Origin: Runella aurantiaca | GTDB lineage: Bacteria; Bacteroidota; Bacteroidia; Cytophagales; Spirosomataceae | Direction: 5' to 3' | Assembly: GCF_003339505.1 (NCBI RefSeq) | Contig: NZ_QPIW01000032.1 | Location: forward strand, 16,726 to 80,725 | DNA length: 64,000 nt | The notes under the pieces: generated by a model | What the model saw: only the letters and a program-made list of their open reading frames with translations | What the model was told of the DNA's origin: nothing | Database searches by the model: none | Shown here: piece after piece, positions 56,165 through 64,000 of the stretch | Layout of the letters: every line of letters begins with the position of its first letter | Position numbering within the stretch: the first letter of the stretch is position 1 | Translations under genes and position numbers: made by a program

Positions 56165-56992
56165 ATGAAACATATTCTACTTATGAACGGCCCTGATAAC
56201 AAAGGGCTTATTTATAACGTAACCCATGTACTGTACAATCATAACCAAAATATTATCAGTCAGGATGAATACGTAAGCCCTTCCAAACAGTTTTTTATGA
56301 GAACCGAATTTGAAGGCGAAGGTAATCCTGAAAAAATAATTAACGACCTGTACAGTACACTACCTACGGGCATCAACTTACGTCTCAATCCTAAAAAAAA
56401 GAAAGACATTGTCGTGTTTGTAACAAAAGAGCATGACTGTTTGGGCGAATTGCTCATAAGATATGCTTTTGACGAACTGGATGCCACAATCCAAGCCGTT
56501 ATAAGCAATTACAATACTTTACAACCTTTGGTCAGCAAATTTGGCATTCCTTTTCATTTTATTTCTCACGAACACAAAACCCGCAATGAACATGAAGAGG
56601 CGATTCTAAGAACCCTTGATATTTACAAACCTGAGTATCTAGTTTTAGCCAAATATATGCGTGTTCTTACTACCGATTTTGTAAAACACTACCCCCATCG
56701 AATTGTAAACATTCATCATTCCTTTCTTCCCGCCTTTATTGGAGCCAACCCTTATCGTCAAGCTTATGAGCGAGGTGTCAAAATCATTGGAGCTACGGCC
56801 CATTTTGTCAATGATAATCTTGACGAAGGGCCGATTATTGCCCAAGACGTAAAGGAAGTAGATCACCGCCTAACGGCGCTAGATATGGCTACTTTGGGAA
56901 AAGATACCGAAAAATCTGTACTGTCTAAAGCCTTAAAGTTGGTATTCAATGACCGCGTCTTTATCTATGGCAATCGTACAGTTATATTGTAG
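56165..56992 (+). CDS. purU: Formyltetrahydrofolate deformylase
   Basis: 275 residues. An ACT-like N-terminal domain (about 1-85) is followed by a formyltransferase-fold domain with VNIHHSFLPAFIGANPYRQA, which includes the catalytic Asn-His region and a later DEGPII. The enzyme hydrolyses 10-formyl-THF to formate and THF, supplying formate for purine synthesis and balancing one-carbon pools. No purine gene is adjacent. Confidence 0.95.
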   Translation: MKHILLMNGPDNKGLIYNVTHVLYNHNQNIISQDEYVSPSKQFFMRTEFEGEGNPEKIINDLYSTLPTGINLRLNPKKKKDIVVFVTKEHDCLGELLIRYAFDELDATIQAVISNYNTLQPLVSKFGIPFHFISHEHKTRNEHEEAILRTLDIYKPEYLVLAKYMRVLTTDFVKHYPHRIVNIHHSFLPAFIGANPYRQAYERGVKIIGATAHFVNDNLDEGPIIAQDVKEVDHRLTALDMATLGKDTEKSVLSKALKLVFNDRVFIYGNRTVIL

Positions 56993-57087
56993 ATTATTAC
57001 TAAAATGGTATTTTTCCTATTTTTTTATACACATTTAAGTATCTTGCACCCCGTTTTTTAACCCTCATACTAACCTTTCTGGAAGAC

Positions 57088-58701
57088 ATGCAAAAACTTC
57101 AAACCTTAGACTATCTGGTATTTCTTTTTTACTTCATAGTAGTAGCTGGCTACGGCTATTGGATTTATCAACGAAAAAAAACCAAAGAAGCCAGCACAAC
57201 CGATTTCTTTCTGGCTGAAGGCTCACTTACTTGGTGGGCAATTGGTGCATCCTTAATCGCCTCTAATATTTCGGCTGAACAATTCATTGGGATGTCGGGC
57301 AATGGTTTTTCAATGGGACTGGCTATTGCAACCTATGAATGGATGGCCGCCGCCACGCTGTTAGTGGTGGGGATCTTCTTTATGCCCATCTATCTGAAGA
57401 ATCGAATTTTTACAATGCCACAATTCCTGAATCAACGTTATAATACGACCGTTAGCTTAATTATGGCCATTTTTTGGCTGTTTTTGTACGTTTTAGTAAA
57501 TTTAACCTCTATCCTGTTTTTAGGGGCACTTGCGGTTTCTACCATTTCGGGAATTGATTTTACAGTGTGTATGATTGGACTGGCCATTTTTGCCGTTATC
57601 ATTACGGTAGGTGGAATGAAAGTAATTGGATATACCGACGTTATTCAGGTATTTTTCCTCATTTTGGGAGGATTAGCAACCACCTACCTAGCCATGGATT
57701 TGGTTTCTCAAGAGTTTGGCGTAGACGGAATTACGAGTGCTTTCGGTACCATGCTTGAAAAGTCAGAAGATCACTTCCACATGATTTTCCAAGAAGGAAG
57801 CCCGCACTACATGGCGTTGCCTGGTTTGACAGTTCTCATTGGAGGAATGTGGATTGTCAACCTAAATTATTGGGGTTGTAATCAATACATTACGCAACGT
57901 GCGCTCGGTGCTGATCTCAAAACAGCACGGGAAGGGATTCTTTTTGCCGCGTTTTTAAAACTTTTGATGCCTGTAATTGTGGTACTACCAGGAATCGCTG
58001 CTTATACGTTATATCAAAAAGGTCTGTTTCAAATGGAAATGCTTGAAGGTGGTGAACTCAATCAGGACCGCGCCTATCCTGTATTGCTAAATTTACTGCC
58101 AGTGGGGCTTAAGGGTCTTTCTTTTGCGGCTCTAACTGCGGCAATTGTTGCTTCTTTGGCAGGAAAAGCAAACAGTATTTCAACTATTTTCACCCTTGAT
58201 ATTTATAAAAAATACATCGGCCAAGATGCTGATGAAAAGAAACTTGTTTGGATTGGACGGGTAACGATTGTTGTTGCCATGATTTTAGCAATTATTATTT
58301 CTCCTTACATGGGCATTGACAAAAAAGGTGGTTTTCAGTTTATTCAGGAAATGACAGGTCTTGTTTCACCCGGTGTATTTGCCGCTTTTATTCTCGGCTT
58401 TTTCTGGAAAAAAACCAATTCTGCGGGAGCCCTTTTTGCAATTGTCGGTGGCTTTCTTATTGCCTTCTCCATGCACAACAACTGGCTACCCGGTACTGAC
58501 TGGACCTTGGTTCCGTTCTTAGACAGAATGGGAATCGTATTCTTAATCTGCGTGGCAGTAATGGTGGTACTAGGACTTTGGCAACCTAGCAGTAAAGGCT
58601 TAGCAATTGATTCATCTATGTTCAAAATCAAAGGAACCTTTGCCATCGGCACAGCAGTTATCTGTGCAATTATCGCAATACTCTATACCGTATTCTGGTA
58701 A
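57088..58701 (+). CDS. Sodium:solute symporter (SSS family, SGLT-like)
   Basis: 537 residues with about fourteen membrane helices. N-terminal LIASNISAEQFIGMSG and the central ALTAAIVASLAGKANSISTIFT segment (given in part) resemble the sodium and substrate sites of vSGLT. Sugar or related polyol uptake driven by sodium is the best prediction. It is a single gene with its own terminator and no sugar-metabolism gene next to it. Confidence 0.88.
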   Translation: MQKLQTLDYLVFLFYFIVVAGYGYWIYQRKKTKEASTTDFFLAEGSLTWWAIGASLIASNISAEQFIGMSGNGFSMGLAIATYEWMAAATLLVVGIFFMPIYLKNRIFTMPQFLNQRYNTTVSLIMAIFWLFLYVLVNLTSILFLGALAVSTISGIDFTVCMIGLAIFAVIITVGGMKVIGYTDVIQVFFLILGGLATTYLAMDLVSQEFGVDGITSAFGTMLEKSEDHFHMIFQEGSPHYMALPGLTVLIGGMWIVNLNYWGCNQYITQRALGADLKTAREGILFAAFLKLLMPVIVVLPGIAAYTLYQKGLFQMEMLEGGELNQDRAYPVLLNLLPVGLKGLSFAALTAAIVASLAGKANSISTIFTLDIYKKYIGQDADEKKLVWIGRVTIVVAMILAIIISPYMGIDKKGGFQFIQEMTGLVSPGVFAAFILGFFWKKTNSAGALFAIVGGFLIAFSMHNNWLPGTDWTLVPFLDRMGIVFLICVAVMVVLGLWQPSSKGLAIDSSMFKIKGTFAIGTAVICAIIAILYTVFW

Positions 58702-58719
58702 TTAGTTTTACTTTTTTAC

Positions 58720-58763
58720 AAAAAATACCCCTGTCGAGTGTTTCATCGGCAGGGGTATTTTTT
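58720..58763 (+). terminator. Terminator of the sodium symporter gene
   Basis: Perfect 14-bp stem (AAAAAATACCCCTG and complement) with a 16-base loop, followed by a T-run. Confidence 0.92.
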
Positions 58764-58857
58764 TGCCCTTCATTAAACTTTTGCTCCTCACCCCTCATCT
58801 AAGATTTAAAGCTGCCTGAAAACTTACACAAACAAACGCTCAACACCATTCATCTGC

Positions 58858-60294
58858 ATGGACGCTATCCAACACCAACGCACTATTCAACACCTATTTT
58901 GGAGAGCTGGCTTCGGAGCTTCACCTAGTGAAGTAAAGAAAGCGATGTCAATATCAAGACTTCAGCTTGTTAAAAGTTTATTTAGAGATAGCAGCAACAT
59001 AAAACTGTTGACACAAGTCTCCGATGCTCCTGCTCAAGATTTAAAAAATATTCGGCAGGCGGTTAAACAAAATGCAGGAGGCTCCCGTGAAGACCTGCGC
59101 GACAAGCTTAAACTCATGGCCCAAGAACGCCGTGAAAGCATTAGTAGCCTCAATGATGCATGGGTTGCTCAAATGGGAAATGGAGCTTATGCATTTCGTG
59201 AGAAAATGGCCCTTTTTTGGCACAACCATTTCGCCTGCCGCAGTAGAGCTGTTGGCTTCATTCAACAACAAAATAACACCTTACGCACCCATGCACTTGG
59301 CAAATTCGGTGACTTGTTGATGGCCGTTTCAAAAGACGCTGCAATGCTACAGTTTTTGAACAATCAACAAAACAGAAAACGTAGCCCTAATGAAAATTTT
59401 GCCCGAGAAGTGATGGAATTATTTACCCTAGGGCGAGGACAATATACCGAACAAGATATTAAAGAAGCAGCGCGGGCTTTTACAGGATGGGGTTTTAATA
59501 TCAATGGTGATTTCGTTTTTAGAGAAAACTTTCACGACGACGGCCTCAAAACCATCTTTGGCAAATCTGGGAATTATAAAGGAGAAGATGTAATCGAAAT
59601 GCTCCTCGCAAATCCTAAAACAGCCCTACACATTTCAACCAAAATTTATCGCGCATTTGTCAATGAAAAAGTAGACGAAGCTCACATCGCAGCAATGGCA
59701 AAACGTTTTTATCATAGCCAGTACAACATTGCCGATTTGATGGAATACGTTTTTACTTCTGACTGGTTTTACCATTCCGTAAACATTGGTGCGCAAATTA
59801 AATCTCCTGTAGAATATCTGTCTGGCTTGCAACGAACCTTCAATCTCGATTTTGTGGATAAAACGCCCGTGTTATACACCCAAAAAATATTAGGCCAAGT
59901 TCTTTTTAATCCTCCCAATGTCGCTGGTTGGCCTGGCGGAAAAGCTTGGATTGATAGTTCCAGTTTGCTTTCGCGGTTACAACTCCCTAGTGTACTCTTT
60001 CGCAACGAAACTATAAACGTCAGCGTAAAAGAAAGTGGAGATGTAAATGAAGAACAATTAGTCCGCAAGAATAAGTTTGAAATCAATATGAACTGGCAGG
60101 ATTTTGCCCATTCCTTCGAATCAATTCCAGACGCCGCTCTTTGCAAAACCTTGGCATCCTATTTGTTACAGGTACCAATTAATGATGCAACTATAAAACG
60201 CATTGAAAATAAGGTTTCGGCACCCGAACGCTCAGAGACTGTAAAACAACTTTGCATTTCTTTAATGAGTACCCTCGAATATCAAGTTTGCTAA
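58858..60294 (+). CDS. DUF1800 domain protein
   Basis: 478 residues. Typical DUF1800 pattern: LFWRAGFGASPSEV near the N-terminus, MALFWHNHFACR, ENFAREVMELFTLGRG and AARAFTGW in the centre, and PPNVAGWPGG near the end. The biochemical function is unknown. Like most family members it is paired with a DUF1501 gene 28 bases downstream. No signal peptide is evident. Confidence 0.9.
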   Translation: MDAIQHQRTIQHLFWRAGFGASPSEVKKAMSISRLQLVKSLFRDSSNIKLLTQVSDAPAQDLKNIRQAVKQNAGGSREDLRDKLKLMAQERRESISSLNDAWVAQMGNGAYAFREKMALFWHNHFACRSRAVGFIQQQNNTLRTHALGKFGDLLMAVSKDAAMLQFLNNQQNRKRSPNENFAREVMELFTLGRGQYTEQDIKEAARAFTGWGFNINGDFVFRENFHDDGLKTIFGKSGNYKGEDVIEMLLANPKTALHISTKIYRAFVNEKVDEAHIAAMAKRFYHSQYNIADLMEYVFTSDWFYHSVNIGAQIKSPVEYLSGLQRTFNLDFVDKTPVLYTQKILGQVLFNPPNVAGWPGGKAWIDSSSLLSRLQLPSVLFRNETINVSVKESGDVNEEQLVRKNKFEINMNWQDFAHSFESIPDAALCKTLASYLLQVPINDATIKRIENKVSAPERSETVKQLCISLMSTLEYQVC

Positions 60295-60322
60295 TCCGAT
60301 TTTCATAAATAGTATTTCAATA

Positions 60323-61525
60323 ATGAAACGTCGCACATTTCTCAAAAAAACGGCTTTTACCACCGCTGGCTCACTTTTAATTCCTCAGTTTTTAAAAGCG
60401 TATGAGCAAAAACACTTTGGACAAAAACTGCTCAATGATAAAATTCTGGTGGTCATTCAACTCTCTGGGGGCAATGACGGCCTTAATACGGTCGTTCCGT
60501 TTCGGAATGATATTTACTACCGAGAGCGCCCGTCCATTGCCATCAATCAAAATAATGTTCTGCGGCTCAACGATGAAATTGGTTTTAATCCAGCACTCGA
60601 AAAAATCAAAGAGCTGTACGATAATGGCTTGGTTTCTGTCATCAATAATGTAGGTTATCCCAATCCAGACCGCTCCCATTTTCGCTCGATGGATATTTGG
60701 CAAACAGGAAGCAGTTCGGAAGAATATCTATCCAGCGGCTGGATAGGTCGTTATTTGGATGCTCAATGCATTGGCCAATCCTGCCTCCCCCACCAAGCCC
60801 TTGAAATTGACGACACATTAAGTTTGGCTTTAAAAGGACAGCAAGTCAATGGGTTATCGTTGCAAAACCCTGAAAAGTTATACCGACAAACGCAAAGTGC
60901 ATTTGTCAAAACATTGACCGATATTCCTGCGGCAGATAACCATGACAATGTAGCTTATCTCTATAAAACGCTGGCCGAAACCGTGTCGTCTGCCGAATAT
61001 GTTCACACGAAAGCAAAAGTCAATAAATCCCGAATGATGTATCCAACGACTGAATTAGGGAAAAGCCTTAATACCATTGCTGAACTTATTACATCTGGCG
61101 TAAGCACAAGCGTGTACTACGTTTCTTTGTCTGGTTTTGATACGCACATACGCCAAAATGACCAACAAGACCGCCTTCTTCGCCAATATGCTGAAGCGGT
61201 AAGTATTTTTGTCAATGATATGAAAGCCAATAGCCGCCTCGATGATGTTATGGTTCTGACATTCAGCGAATTTGGCCGACGAGTAAAGCAAAATGCGAGT
61301 AGCGGTACCGATCATGGAACTGCCAATAATGTATTTTTAATAGGTGGCCCGAAACGTACCCGCCCTATTTTAAACGAAGCTCCTGATTTAACAAACTTAG
61401 ATAACGGAGACTTAAAATACAGCATTGATTTCCGAGAAGTATACGCAACATTATTGGATGATTGGCTCCACACTGATTCCACCAAGGTTCTTACCCAAAA
61501 ATTCAACAAACTGCCACTCTTCTAA
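60323..61525 (+). CDS. DUF1501 domain protein, Tat-like signal
   Basis: 400 residues. The N-terminus (MKRRTFLKKTAFTTAGSLLIP) resembles a twin-arginine signal. The body shows VVIQLSGGNDGLNTVVPF, DRSHFRSMDIWQTG and FSEFGRRVKQNASSGTDHGTAN (the last given in part), the core of DUF1501, a family in the alkaline phosphatase/sulfatase-like superfamily. The enzymatic reaction is not established. It forms a two-gene unit with DUF1800 and ends in a long perfect palindrome. Confidence 0.88.
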   Translation: MKRRTFLKKTAFTTAGSLLIPQFLKAYEQKHFGQKLLNDKILVVIQLSGGNDGLNTVVPFRNDIYYRERPSIAINQNNVLRLNDEIGFNPALEKIKELYDNGLVSVINNVGYPNPDRSHFRSMDIWQTGSSSEEYLSSGWIGRYLDAQCIGQSCLPHQALEIDDTLSLALKGQQVNGLSLQNPEKLYRQTQSAFVKTLTDIPAADNHDNVAYLYKTLAETVSSAEYVHTKAKVNKSRMMYPTTELGKSLNTIAELITSGVSTSVYYVSLSGFDTHIRQNDQQDRLLRQYAEAVSIFVNDMKANSRLDDVMVLTFSEFGRRVKQNASSGTDHGTANNVFLIGGPKRTRPILNEAPDLTNLDNGDLKYSIDFREVYATLLDDWLHTDSTKVLTQKFNKLPLF

Positions 61526-61563
61526 CTTAAAACGACTGCTTTAAGGCAGTCGTTTTAAGTTAG
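61522..61563 (+). terminator. Terminator overlapping the DUF1501 stop codon
   Basis: Perfect 18-bp stem (CTAACTTAAAACGACTGC and complement) with a 6-base loop. The TAA stop codon of the gene lies within the 5' arm. No extra T-run follows. Confidence 0.8.
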
Positions 61564-61639
61564 CTCCCAATTATCTTTCTTTATTCTCACCTTCCTTGAG
61601 AGGATTTCCCTATTTTTACGCTAATCAATAAAAAAGGGG

Positions 61640-62356
61640 ATGGCCGATACGATTCAAGATACTTCTACTCTTTTCAGCAAATTGGGAGGAGAATTTATTA
61701 TTCCTACGGAGCTTTTTGCGGAGAAATTAAAAAAGATAAAAGCCTTTATTTTTGACTGGGATGGCGTATTCAACGACGGTACAAAAAATGAACACGGAAC
61801 CAGCAATTTCAGTGAAGTAGATTCAATGGGAATCAACTTACTTCGTTTTGGTTGGTGGTTGTCTCAGTCCAAGATGCCGTATACTGCCGTAATTTCGGGA
61901 GAACGGAATACCATGTCTTTTCAGCTGGCCAAACGAGAGCACTACGACTCCTGCTATTTTCGTATCAAACATAAAATTGCCGCTCTTGAACATTTTATGG
62001 CAATCCATCATCTCAAACCAGAAGAAGTAGCCTTTTTTTTTGACGATGCACTGGATTTATCCATTGCCGAGCAGTGCGGCATCCGCATCATGGTTCGGCA
62101 TGGTGGCAATTCCTTGTTTCAAAAATACGTTATCGACCATAACCTTGTCGACTACATCACTGGACAGCCTGGTGGTGCTTTTGCGGTTAGAGAAGGGTGT
62201 GAACTTTTGCTGGGGCTTTCCCAAATACATGATCAAACGATTACCAATAGGCTACGTTTTTATCCAGAGTATGACCAATACCTTTCCCAACGGCAATTAA
62301 TTGAAACTTCTTTTTTTACGTTGTCTGATGGGAAATTCGAATCACAAACAATCTAG
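61640..62356 (+). CDS. HAD-superfamily phosphatase, KdsC-like
   Basis: 238 residues. HAD motif I is IFDWDGVFNDG (D39, D41), motif II is the Ser in AVISGE, and the acidic motif IV is FFFDDALDL. The central part resembles 3-deoxy-D-manno-octulosonate-8-phosphate phosphatase, but the protein is about 60 residues longer than typical KdsC because of N- and C-terminal extensions. It precedes nuoB by 12 bases, so it is probably the first gene of a nuoBC operon. Substrate unproven. Confidence 0.75.
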   Translation: MADTIQDTSTLFSKLGGEFIIPTELFAEKLKKIKAFIFDWDGVFNDGTKNEHGTSNFSEVDSMGINLLRFGWWLSQSKMPYTAVISGERNTMSFQLAKREHYDSCYFRIKHKIAALEHFMAIHHLKPEEVAFFFDDALDLSIAEQCGIRIMVRHGGNSLFQKYVIDHNLVDYITGQPGGAFAVREGCELLLGLSQIHDQTITNRLRFYPEYDQYLSQRQLIETSFFTLSDGKFESQTI

Positions 62357-62368
62357 CGTTTATCACAA

Positions 62369-62911
62369 ATGTCGCAAGCAATAGATTTTCAGGAAAACAG
62401 AGTAAAAACGGGAGAAGGTGGCATAATTCTTACAAGTGTAGAGGATTTACTCAACTGGTCAAGATTATCATCGTTGTGGCCAATGGGATTTGGCTTGGCA
62501 TGCTGCGCCATTGAAATGATGGCTTCCTACGCCTCAAACTATGACCTTGAAAGATTTGGGATATTCCCCCGCCCTTCTCCTCGTCAATCAGACGTAATGA
62601 TTGTTGCTGGAACTGTTACCTTCAAAATGGCAGATAGGATTCGTCGTTTATATGAACAAATGCCAGAACCCCGCTACGTAATCTCCATGGGGAGCTGTTC
62701 AAACTGCGGAGGCCCCTACTGGGAACATGGATACCACGTTGTAAAAGGAATAGATAGAATCATTCCAGTAGACGTCTACGTGCCTGGATGCCCGCCGCGC
62801 CCAGAAGCATTAATTGGAGGTTTTTTAAAATTGCAGGAAAAAATTCGCCTGGAACATCCAATTGCCCCCACGTTACTTTTGGAGTTAGAGGCCGAAAACC
62901 ATATCACCTAA
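62369..62911 (+). CDS. nuoB: NADH-quinone oxidoreductase subunit B
   Basis: 180 residues. The four Cys ligands of the N2 iron-sulfur cluster are present: C45, C46, C110 and C141. Motifs [20 protein letters not shown] and [10 protein letters not shown] are typical. It carries the last cluster before quinone in complex I. nuoA, normally upstream, is absent here and a HAD phosphatase gene takes its place. Confidence 0.97.
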   Translation: MSQAIDFQENRVKTGEGGIILTSVEDLLNWSRLSSLWPMGFGLACCAIEMMASYASNYDLERFGIFPRPSPRQSDVMIVAGTVTFKMADRIRRLYEQMPEPRYVISMGSCSNCGGPYWEHGYHVVKGIDRIIPVDVYVPGCPPRPEALIGGFLKLQEKIRLEHPIAPTLLLELEAENHIT

Positions 62912-62915
62912 TCAC

Positions 62916-63413
62916 ATGACCACACATGATATAGTAGAGAGATTAAGCAGTAAATTCAGCACGGATGCAATTCTGGTTGTAAACGAAAAAACTGCTCAAC
63001 CCATAATACAGATTCCCGCAAATTTACTTTTGGACATTTGTCAATTTCTACATGAAGATGAGTTACTGTACTTTGACTTTATGGCTTGTCTGACCGGAAT
63101 TGATAATGGCCCAGAAAAAGGCTCAATGGAAGTAATTTACCATTTGACTTCAATTCCCTATCAAAGGAATCTAATTTTGAAGGTTATACTTCCACGACAG
63201 ATTGATGGTCAACCACCTTCTATCCCCAGCTTATCTAGTATTTGGAAAACAGCTGATTGGCATGAACGCGAAACATTTGATTTAATCGGAATTCGCTTTG
63301 AAAATCATCCTGATTTGCGTCGAATTCTACTTCCAAAAGATTGGGAAGGTCATCCCCTCCAAAAAGATTATCAAGAACAAGACTCGTACCATGGAATAAA
63401 AGTAAAATACTAA
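62916..63413 (+). CDS. nuoC: NADH-quinone oxidoreductase subunit C
   Basis: 165 residues. The conserved C-terminal DWHERETFDLIGIRFENHPDL region and LPKDWEGHPLQKDY are the NuoC signature (given in part). It is part of the connecting arm of complex I. 4 bases after nuoB. nuoD does not follow; the next gene is a DUF2795 protein with its own promoter. Confidence 0.96.
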   Translation: MTTHDIVERLSSKFSTDAILVVNEKTAQPIIQIPANLLLDICQFLHEDELLYFDFMACLTGIDNGPEKGSMEVIYHLTSIPYQRNLILKVILPRQIDGQPPSIPSLSSIWKTADWHERETFDLIGIRFENHPDLRRILLPKDWEGHPLQKDYQEQDSYHGIKVKY

Positions 63414-63437
63414 TAATCAATGAGTTGAAAATTTTTC

Positions 63438-63468
63438 TTGACATAACCAAAAAAAATGCTATCCTTCG
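63438..63468 (+). promoter_or_regulatory. Promoter of the DUF2795 gene
   Basis: TTGACA at 63438-63443 and TATCCTTCG at 63460-63468, with 19 bases between TTG and TATC. The -7 box has one mismatch to TAnnTTTG. The start site would lie about 80 bases before the ATG. Confidence 0.5.
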
Positions 63469-63553
63469 CAACAAATTCAACAAAAAAAGCGTTGGATTGG
63501 CAAGTTTGCTTGGTTTTTAAACCTTATTTTAGAACTAATAAAAGGAATTGAGT

Positions 63554-63775
63554 ATGTATTGGACACTGGAATTAGCCTCTTATTTGGAGGATGCGCCTTG
63601 GCCCGCCACAAAGGACGAATTAATTGATTTTGCGATTCGCACGGGAGCTCCTCTGGAAGTCGTCGAAAACCTACAGGAACTGGAAGATGATGGCCAACCT
63701 TATGAAAGTATTGAGGAAATATGGCCTGATTATCCCACAAAGGACGATTTCTTCTTTAACGAAGATGAATATTAA
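63554..63775 (+). CDS. DUF2795 protein
   Basis: 73 residues from the ATG at 63554; a TTG two codons upstream is less likely. AAGGAA about 10 bases before the ATG may serve as a ribosome-binding site. Acidic, with LELASYLEDAPWPATKDELIDFAIR and LQELEDDGQPYESIEEIWPDY, the DUF2795 pattern (each shown in part). Function unknown. It lies between nuoC and an rRNA operon in opposite orientation. Confidence 0.75.
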   Translation: MYWTLELASYLEDAPWPATKDELIDFAIRTGAPLEVVENLQELEDDGQPYESIEEIWPDYPTKDDFFFNEDEY

Positions 63776-63784
63776 TGATTAGAA

Positions 63785-63809
63785 GAAGCCCATTTACTGG
63801 GCTTTTTTT
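63785..63809 (+). terminator. Terminator of the DUF2795 gene
   Basis: 7-bp stem (AAGCCCA/TGGGCTT) with a 5-base loop and a run of T residues, 10 bases after the stop codon. Confidence 0.85.
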
Positions 63810-63841
63810 ATGTTTCTTTTTAGCGTTTTCTATTAACGCAA

Positions 63842-63867
63842 AAGAGCCCGCCTTTCAGCGAGCTCTT
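63842..63867 (-). terminator. Terminator of the rRNA operon
   Basis: 10-bp stem (minus strand AAGAGCTCGC with GCGGGCTCTT, one G-T pair) with a 6-base loop and T residues, directly downstream of the 5S rRNA on the minus strand. Confidence 0.75.
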
Positions 63868-63881
63868 CATTGATAATATTG

Positions 63882-63989
<108 letters not shown>

Positions 63990-64000
63990 CAAGGTCGTTA

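Noticed and set aside
57040..57047. TATCTTGC before the sodium symporter gene as a -7 box.
   Set aside because: It deviates from TAnnTTTG at the last two bases and has no TTG at the correct distance.

Overview
This window looks like a chromosomal segment of a Bacteroidota bacterium, most likely of the order Cytophagales (Spirosomaceae-like; this rank is inference). The evidence is the Bacteroidota-style promoters (TTG, about 20 bases, TAnnTTTG), the scarcity of Shine-Dalgarno sequences, two SusC/TonB-type outer-membrane barrels with N-terminal carboxypeptidase-regulatory-like domains, a PorE-like OmpA lipoprotein, and the S10-spc-alpha ribosomal gene order. No prophage, insertion sequence, CRISPR array or tRNA was seen.

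Layout. 1-8922 (+) is a heavy-metal locus: the end of an RND periplasmic adaptor, an RND permease of the CusA/CzcA type, an outer-membrane barrel, a His-rich NicO/UreH-like permease and a Zn/Cd-type P1B ATPase. A DUF1801 gene follows. 9399-15643 (-) holds a PorE-like lipoprotein, a PiT phosphate transporter and an AsmA-like protein. 15808-24190 is mixed housekeeping and accessory: aldo/keto reductase, DUF2254 membrane protein, EamA transporter, thiolase, an Xre-RES toxin-antitoxin pair whose last gene overlaps an rRNA pseudouridine synthase, pyrF with a histidine phosphatase, and a hotdog thioesterase. 24247-28433 (-) holds a CBM48-like protein, a group III truncated haemoglobin, and a putative metal-uptake unit (His-rich membrane protein, TonB receptor, thioredoxin). 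28552-39011 contains a DoxX protein, biotin carboxylase, two thioredoxin-fold proteins, a glycosyltransferase, a molybdopterin oxidoreductase, L31, a BASS-SDR-LysE operon and carA.

39184-54787 (-) is one long ribosomal superoperon from rplC to rplQ, including secY, map, infA, rpmJ and rpoA. rpsJ is not in front of rplC. Instead there is a 433-base upstream region with a promoter, a structured leader and an intrinsic terminator that can be read as an attenuator. Two ribosomal proteins carry unusual tails (S3 a Gly/Arg/Asp/Asn tail; L17 a helix-hairpin-helix-like domain). The four intercistronic gaps from rpsM to rplQ each contain a stem-loop.

55221-63775 (+) has an outer-membrane barrel, purU, a sodium/solute symporter, a DUF1800-DUF1501 pair, a KdsC-like phosphatase followed by nuoB and nuoC but no nuoA or nuoD, and a small DUF2795 protein. 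The right edge is the 5S rRNA (- strand) and terminator of an rRNA operon whose 23S and 16S genes should lie beyond the window.
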